Assembly (NCBI GenBank): GCA_016716265.1
Contig: JADJWQ010000001.1
Location: forward strand, 248,001 to 312,000
Origin: Planctomycetota bacterium
GTDB lineage: Bacteria; Planctomycetota; UBA1135; UBA2386
DNA length: 64,000 bases
Direction of reading: 5' to 3'
The position numbers and the translations under genes were made by a program. Each line of letters starts with the position of its first letter. Within the stretch, counting starts at the first letter, position 1. The notes beneath the pieces were generated by a model, which did not search any database, had not been told where the DNA came from, and worked only from the letters and a program-made list of their open reading frames with translations. Positions 62,674 to 64,000 of this stretch are shown in pieces.

Positions 62674-64000
62674 CAGCGCCCGAGCAGTTGGCGCTCGCAG
62701 GCGCGCCACATCAGCCGGCGCATGTGGCCGCGCTGCTCCGCCGACCGCACGCCGTGCCGCGAGCCCGGATAGAGCATCAGCTCGAAGTCGTCCTGGCCGG
62801 CGGCCTGCAGCGCGGCCAGCAGCCGGATCGTGTTCTGCAGGTGCACGTTGTCGTCGATCGTGCCGTGCAGGATCACCAGGTGGCCGTGCAGGTCCTTCGC
62901 GGCCTCGATCACCGAGCTGCGCCGATAGCCGTCCGGATTCAGCTGCGGCGTGCTCATGTAGCGCTCGGTGTAGATCGTGTCGTAGAGCTGCCAGTCGTGC
63001 ACGCCGGCGCCGGCGAAGCCGAGCGCGAACGCACGGCTGTGCGTCAGCGCGTAGGCGGCCATGAAGCCGCCGTAGCTCCAGCCGCTGATCGCGACGCGCG
63101 TCGGATCACCGCCGCGCTCCGCACAGGCCCAGGCCACCGCGTCCTCGAGGTCCAGCAGCTCCTGCACGCCGAACTGCCGGTAGCAGGTGCCGGTCGCGAG
63201 CTGGCCGCGGCCGCTCGCGCTACGCACGTTGACCTGCAGCACACCGATGCCCTCCTGCGCCAGGAACTGGTGCCACGCCGAGTGCGACCATTGATTGCGG
63301 ACCGACGGCGCATCCGGGCCGGAGTAGGTGTCGACGAAGATCGGGAACGGCGCCGACGGCTCGTCGGGTCGGATCAGCGTCGCGTCGAGCGGATAGCCAT
63401 CGCGCGCCCGGATCTGCACGAGCTCCTGCTCGCGCAGTCCGTACGTCGCCGCGGCGGCCGGCAGCTCCCCCGCCCACGTCGCGAGCACCGCACCGTCCGC
63501 ATCGCAAAGCCGCAGCTCGGGCAGCATGCCGATCGCCGACACGCTGTCGAGGAAGTGCGAACCGTCGTCGCCGAAGGTCGCGCGGTGCACACCGGGACCC
63601 TGCGTGAGCTGCGCGAGCTCGCCGCCCGCGAGCGAGGCCCGGAACAGGTGGCTGTCGATCGGTGAGCTGCCGCGCCCGGTCAGCCACACGAAGCCGCGGT
63701 CCTCGTCGATGCGCACGACGTCGAGCACGTTGAACGGCACGGCGGTGACCGCGGTGACGAGCGCGCCGTCGGCGTCGTAGCGGTACAGGTTCTGGTAGCC
63801 GCTGCGCTCACTGAACCACAGGAAGCCGCCGTCGCGCAGGAAGCGCGGCTGGGCGAGCACGTTGACCCAGTTGGTCGACGTCTCGCGGAACAGCTGGCGC
63901 AGCTCCCCGGTCGCCGCGTCGATCAGGTCGACGTCGAGCCAGGTCTGGATCCGGTCCTGCACCTGCAGCACGACGTGGCTGCCGGACGGCGTCCAGGCGA
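62673..64000 (-). CDS. S9 prolyl oligopeptidase family peptidase, DPP4-like (N-terminus beyond the window)
   Basis: This is the C-terminal 442 residues of a larger enzyme whose beta-propeller start lies past 64000. Propeller-like repeats (LWFSERSGYQNLYRYDADG, FVWLTGRG) precede an alpha/beta-hydrolase domain. That domain has the nucleophile GWSYGG, the acid in HGTIDDNVH and the base in SRHGV, a complete Ser-Asp-His set. It cleaves peptides after proline or similar residues, probably in the periplasm. Its TGA shares a base with the kinase ATG. The frame is open to the edge (SGSHVVLQ preceding QDRIQTW), so it is truncated by the window, not mutated. Confidence 0.93.
   Translation of the reverse strand, partial: AWTPSGSHVVLQVQDRIQTWLDVDLIDAATGELRQLFRETSTNWVNVLAQPRFLRDGGFLWFSERSGYQNLYRYDADGALVTAVTAVPFNVLDVVRIDEDRGFVWLTGRGSSPIDSHLFRASLAGGELAQLTQGPGVHRATFGDDGSHFLDSVSAIGMLPELRLCDADGAVLATWAGELPAAAATYGLREQELVQIRARDGYPLDATLIRPDEPSAPFPIFVDTYSGPDAPSVRNQWSHSAWHQFLAQEGIGVLQVNVRSASGRGQLATGTCYRQFGVQELLDLEDAVAWACAERGGDPTRVAISGWSYGGFMAAYALTHSRAFALGFAGAGVHDWQLYDTIYTERYMSTPQLNPDGYRRSSVIEAAKDLHGHLVILHGTIDDNVHLQNTIRLLAALQAAGQDDFELMLYPGSRHGVRSAEQRGHMRRLMWRACERQLLGR

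Overview
The window is about 70% G+C, densely coded, and carries no rRNA, tRNA, phage or insertion sequence that I can recognise. It looks like chromosomal DNA of a Gram-negative, outer-membrane-bearing bacterium (BamA, TolC, secretins, ExbB/ExbD, many lipoproteins). A 77-residue small basic protein of the type I know from the Planctomycetota-Verrucomicrobiota-Chlamydiota group, a MamK-like actin, a Ser/Thr kinase with a membrane anchor and ExbB/ExbD genes without TonB point to a high-GC planctomycete. That placement is inference.

Layout. 1-8481, all on the minus strand: a secreted degenerate-protease-like protein, queE, a class I aminotransferase and a compact hopanoid operon (ispH-hpnH-shc-hpnG), headed by the small basic protein gene. 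8653-12654 (minus): a one-helix membrane protein and a TMTC-like membrane/TPR protein. 12744-29036 (plus): a DUF481 outer-membrane protein, a family-4 uracil-DNA glycosylase, then an envelope cluster (secretin lipoprotein, two periplasmic TPR proteins, ExbB, ExbD, ExbD, second secretin lipoprotein) and a HAD phosphatase. This cluster is the best candidate for an undescribed system: two paralogous secretins flank a proton-channel set, with no TonB, pilus or secretion ATPase nearby. 29062-45399 (minus): one co-directional run of coaB, ftsK, a motor-less FtsK-like gene, dnaB, bamA, hutH, hutU, a BY-kinase-like ATPase, a coiled-coil gene and a MamK-like actin gene. 45622-51877 (plus): a TolC-MacA-MacB efflux set. 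52298-59907 (plus): a D-aminoacylase-like hydrolase, a secreted unknown, an NTF2-like lipoprotein, a PaoABC-type molybdenum aldehyde oxidoreductase and a small Cys-rich protein. 59935-64000 (minus): a Ser/Thr kinase and an S9 peptidase that runs off the right edge.

Two traits recur. Tandem repeats with units of mostly 15 or 18 bp sit at gene ends, in leaders and in disordered coding segments, and in two genes the repeat unit contains the stop codon. Two otherwise convincing genes (hutU and the coiled-coil gene) carry single frameshifts, which may be residual assembly indels or real mutations.
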